Below, one piece after another: positions 62,001-64,000 of a stretch of DNA of 64,000 bases. The translations under genes and the position numbers were made by a program. Within the stretch, counting starts at the first letter, position 1; each line of letters begins with the position of its first letter. The notes beneath the pieces are model-generated. The model had not been told where the DNA came from. It searched no databases and worked only from the letters and a program-made list of their open reading frames with translations. The stretch comes from Arachnopeziza araneosa (Eukaryota; Ascomycota; Leotiomycetes; Helotiales; Arachnopezizaceae), in the NCBI GenBank assembly GCA_003988855.1, contig QYAI01000209.1, positions 45,140 to 109,139 on the forward strand. The letters are read 5' to 3'.

Positions 62001-62598
62001 AGTTTGCCAGGTTGTTAAGTCGATCAAGGAAACCGTCTTTAGGCAGCAGTTCCATCTCATCCAATGCGTCGACCACACAGTAAACCTTCTCCATGGAAGA
62101 AAGTCCAGTCAATAGATACTCCCACATTCTCTCATCTGAAAAATCGTCCAATGAGCTGCTTATCAATGGTTGGAGGGTTGCTTGAAGGCGAGAGCTATAA
62201 GGGAGCAATTGTGCCAAGAAATCCTGCACAAGACTCCGGGGTCTTCTGTTTGCCGAAATGATATATCTGAAAAAGAAGTACAAGACCGGAATTCCTTCAA
62301 TCTCCTGGAAATGCTGTATCATTGAGGCTGCGGTCACCGATTTACCAGCACCAGGGACTCCTTTGATCCATAGACTTCCATGATCTTTTGATTCTTGCCA
62401 TTGCTTGTACTTTGAGGTTTCACAGATCCAGAGACCTGTTCCAGGAGCCTGTGAGGACAGGTGCCGATGGAATTCATTGGATTGAGCTTCGTAGTCGGTA
62501 GGCTGAAGCCAGGCTTGGACCTTTGAAAGCTCTTCTGGTGAGAGACCGGCCTCGAGCTGATCAATGATCTCAAACTCGTCAGACTCGGACGAAGACAT
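56096..62598 (-). CDS. NACHT-ankyrin NLR-like protein, 2079 aa
   Basis: Four exons: 62598-59443, 59383-59130, 59047-58843 and 58720-56096, with introns of 59, 82 and 122 bp, in phase. A short N-terminus (about 75 residues) has the GLWICETSKYKQW box that precedes NACHT in many fungal NLRs. The NTPase follows, with Walker A GVPGAGKS at 80-87 and Walker B VYCVVDALDEME near 172-183. From about residue 560 to the end lie many ankyrin repeats in two blocks (for example TPLHVAAFAGLTQYAKNLL, TPLHACAEF, NALHVIAKR), interrupted by longer non-repeat insertions. Fungal NACHT proteins are signal-transducing STAND ATPases; some act in heterokaryon incompatibility or proposed immunity. No HET, lipase or purine-phosphorylase effector domain is visible, so the output is unknown. 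Confidence 0.93.
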
Positions 62599-62944
62599 TT
62601 TTTACGTTTGGAGCTGGATGGATATAGAATACTGTAAGCAACACTTAGTGGGGAAGTTTGTATAATGAGGTTTGAAGAAAAGAAGAGTAGCTATAAAACT
62701 TTGGGGCTAGGAGTAAAGGGATAGTAGCCTGATCGTGGTTGCTGCCTATTTGCCGCTTTCTTACCGCCTGTTAGCCGCCTTCAGGAAACAGGCATCAGCT
62801 ACCTGAGGATATACAACCTCTTTAAGTAAATACTTCGAGAATCGCGATATCTATTGTAGTAGGGTTTTAGGTGCATTGTTGCGGGAGCAAGGCACGCACG
62901 TAACTCTCGCTTATATTCTTGTTGCAGGAATATTCCTTCTACGT

Positions 62945-62961
62945 CACGTGAATAGCACGTG
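62945..62961. promoter_or_regulatory. paired CACGTG (E-box) sites
   Basis: CACGTG at 62945-62950 and again at 62956-62961, 11 bp apart or about one helical turn. They lie about 350 bp before the NLR-like gene's ATG. A third copy is at 63183-63188. CACGTG is the core of fungal bHLH binding sites. Use by this gene is only inferred, and the sites could belong to a mobile element. Confidence 0.35.
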
Positions 62962-63098
62962 ATTCATATACTAGTATATAGACTAGATCCGAGGCAGTCT
63001 TTCTTCTTATCAAATGTCGATAGTTCTGAAGATCGTTCTGCTGACCCCCATTATTTCTATCAAAGAAGTCAGCTTCGAGTGCTGCCTTAGTTCCTGCC

Positions 63099-63573
63099 TG
63101 TCACGAGTTGAACTAGTGTTACGACTACCACGCTGTGGTACTGACGGAATGCTGTCCGAGGGTAAAGTTGGTAACGGCACATCACGTGACCGGATCCTGC
63201 GTATCCTGGGGGCTTTGGAGTATTCTCATGGAAGATACCAAGGATACAGGAAGAAGGAAAGAATCCGGAGCGCTACCACGTAATAAGTATCCTGCGAATT
63301 CTTCGTGTTCTTTTAGATTCTCGAGAAAAATTCGAAGAATACTAAGAATACTAGAGAATACGAAAGGCATCGAAGTACTATATAAGACTTAGTTTACAAC
63401 TACTAGATAGAAGCTTCGTGCTTAACTTAAATAAAGTATCTGATTACTTAGTAACAAGCTACACAACAAACATACATACATTGCACTTGTAGATATTTTA
63501 GCAACTAGCACTACTTAGAAAAAGCACTGTTACACTTTAAGCACTTTCTTTGCTTAAGTATTTACGAACGCAA
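63099..63573 (+). mobile_element. possible solo LTR or LTR fragment
   Basis: It begins with TGTCACGAGTTG, a TG start like that of many fungal Ty3/Gypsy-type LTRs. It holds a TATATAAG box near 63379-63386 and ends in CA about 475 bp later. A second TGTCACGAGTTA follows at once at 63574. I cannot show a second copy of the whole element or a clean target duplication, so this is tentative. Confidence 0.35.
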
Positions 63574-64000
63574 TGTCACGAGTTAGACCCGGTAGTCAGG
63601 ACCTAGGCCTGAGAGCCTAGGCAGAAACTAAGGCAACACTCGGAGCTGACTTCTTTTGATAGAAGGAATAAAGATTAGCGAAGCGATCTTCAGAACTATC
63701 GGCAAGACTATTGATTAAACTATCGATAGAACTATTGATTAACTATTGGAAGAAGACCGTGCGACAGGAACTGTGTAGGCCGTTTTTCTCGTACGAAGAG
63801 TATATATAGAAAGCTTCAAGCACTTAGTGCTCTAACATTATATACTCGTTATAATCGTTGATTATAGGTTTTTTTTGTATAGCAAAATAAGGTTTGAACT
63901 GTTGTACGAGGGGCAGAGGAGCAGCCAATAAAATAAGAATCTCGTTGGCCCTCAGCTAGCTCTCGATATGTATATTTCGGAAAGACAACCAAAGCAAAGA
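63574..64000 (+). mobile_element. second LTR-like segment, running off the window
   Basis: Starts with TGTCACGAGTTAGACCCGG, followed by CCTAGGCCTGAGAGCC. It has a TATATATAG box near 63809-63817. It shares its first 11 bases with the segment at 63099 but then diverges, so it may be a different LTR family or an internal region. It ends beyond the window. Confidence 0.3.

Larger units (their letters stand above)
62599..64000. other. upstream region of the NLR-like gene and window edge
   Basis: No gene is supported. It contains the NLR promoter, three CACGTG sites and LTR-like sequence from about 63099 on. Short frames at 63014-63392 have no features. Confidence 0.55.

Noticed and set aside
1..64000. 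tRNA or rRNA genes
   Set aside because: I looked for tRNA arm motifs such as GGTTCGAATCC and for rRNA-like blocks by eye and found none convincing. A covariance-model scan would decide; a hit in an intergenic gap would overturn this.

Overview
This is nuclear DNA of a filamentous ascomycete (Pezizomycotina). Genes are split by short introns, mostly 40-60 bp, with GT-AG ends. The families present include a GH18 chitinase with a WSC domain, an ascomycete laccase ending in DSGI, a Zn2Cys6 regulator, an NRPS-like adenylate-forming reductase, a LaeA-like methyltransferase and a NACHT-ankyrin NLR-like protein. The gene set would suit a leotiomycete-type saprotroph or plant associate, but that placement is an inference. 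Three N bases in a Ser/Ala repeat show that this is a draft assembly.

I rebuilt 17 apparently intact protein genes (one cut by the left edge) and two broken ones, choosing introns by splice sites and reading phase. Left part, 1-24 kb: the end of an HSM3/PSMD5-like proteasome chaperone gene; a GPI-type chitinase; a broken FSH-type serine hydrolase and a broken NRPS-like reductase; a five-exon 1279-residue protein of unknown family; a GRAM/VASt sterol-transfer (LAM/Ltc) gene; and, divergent from it, an MIT-like coiled-coil protein.

Middle, 24-44 kb: secreted enzymes acting on plant or fungal walls and on phenolics (a CE1 feruloyl esterase-like protein, a GH5 glucanase and a six-exon laccase), a small membrane protein, an inositol monophosphatase-like enzyme, a basic low-complexity protein and a Zn2Cys6 transcription factor. 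Two gene-free stretches (28.1-31.7 kb and 36.5-38.5 kb) lie here.

Right part, 45-64 kb: a secreted type-B carboxylesterase, a cytochrome P450, an APC-family permease and a ten-exon LaeA-like methyltransferase, all on the + strand, facing a 2079-residue NACHT-ankyrin protein on the - strand. The four + strand genes could be a small metabolic cluster, but this is only suggested by position. The right edge holds LTR-like sequence.

Two repeat systems stand out. One is a roughly 65-bp degenerate repeat that lies in inverted orientation on both sides of the decayed FSH/NRPS-like locus (6.5 kb and 11.7 kb). The other is a dispersed family, with copies at 23.9 kb and 40.0 kb, that has expanded in opposite orientation at 47.4 kb into a five-copy 76-bp array. 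Each 76-bp unit of that array is itself a dimer of a 38-bp monomer.
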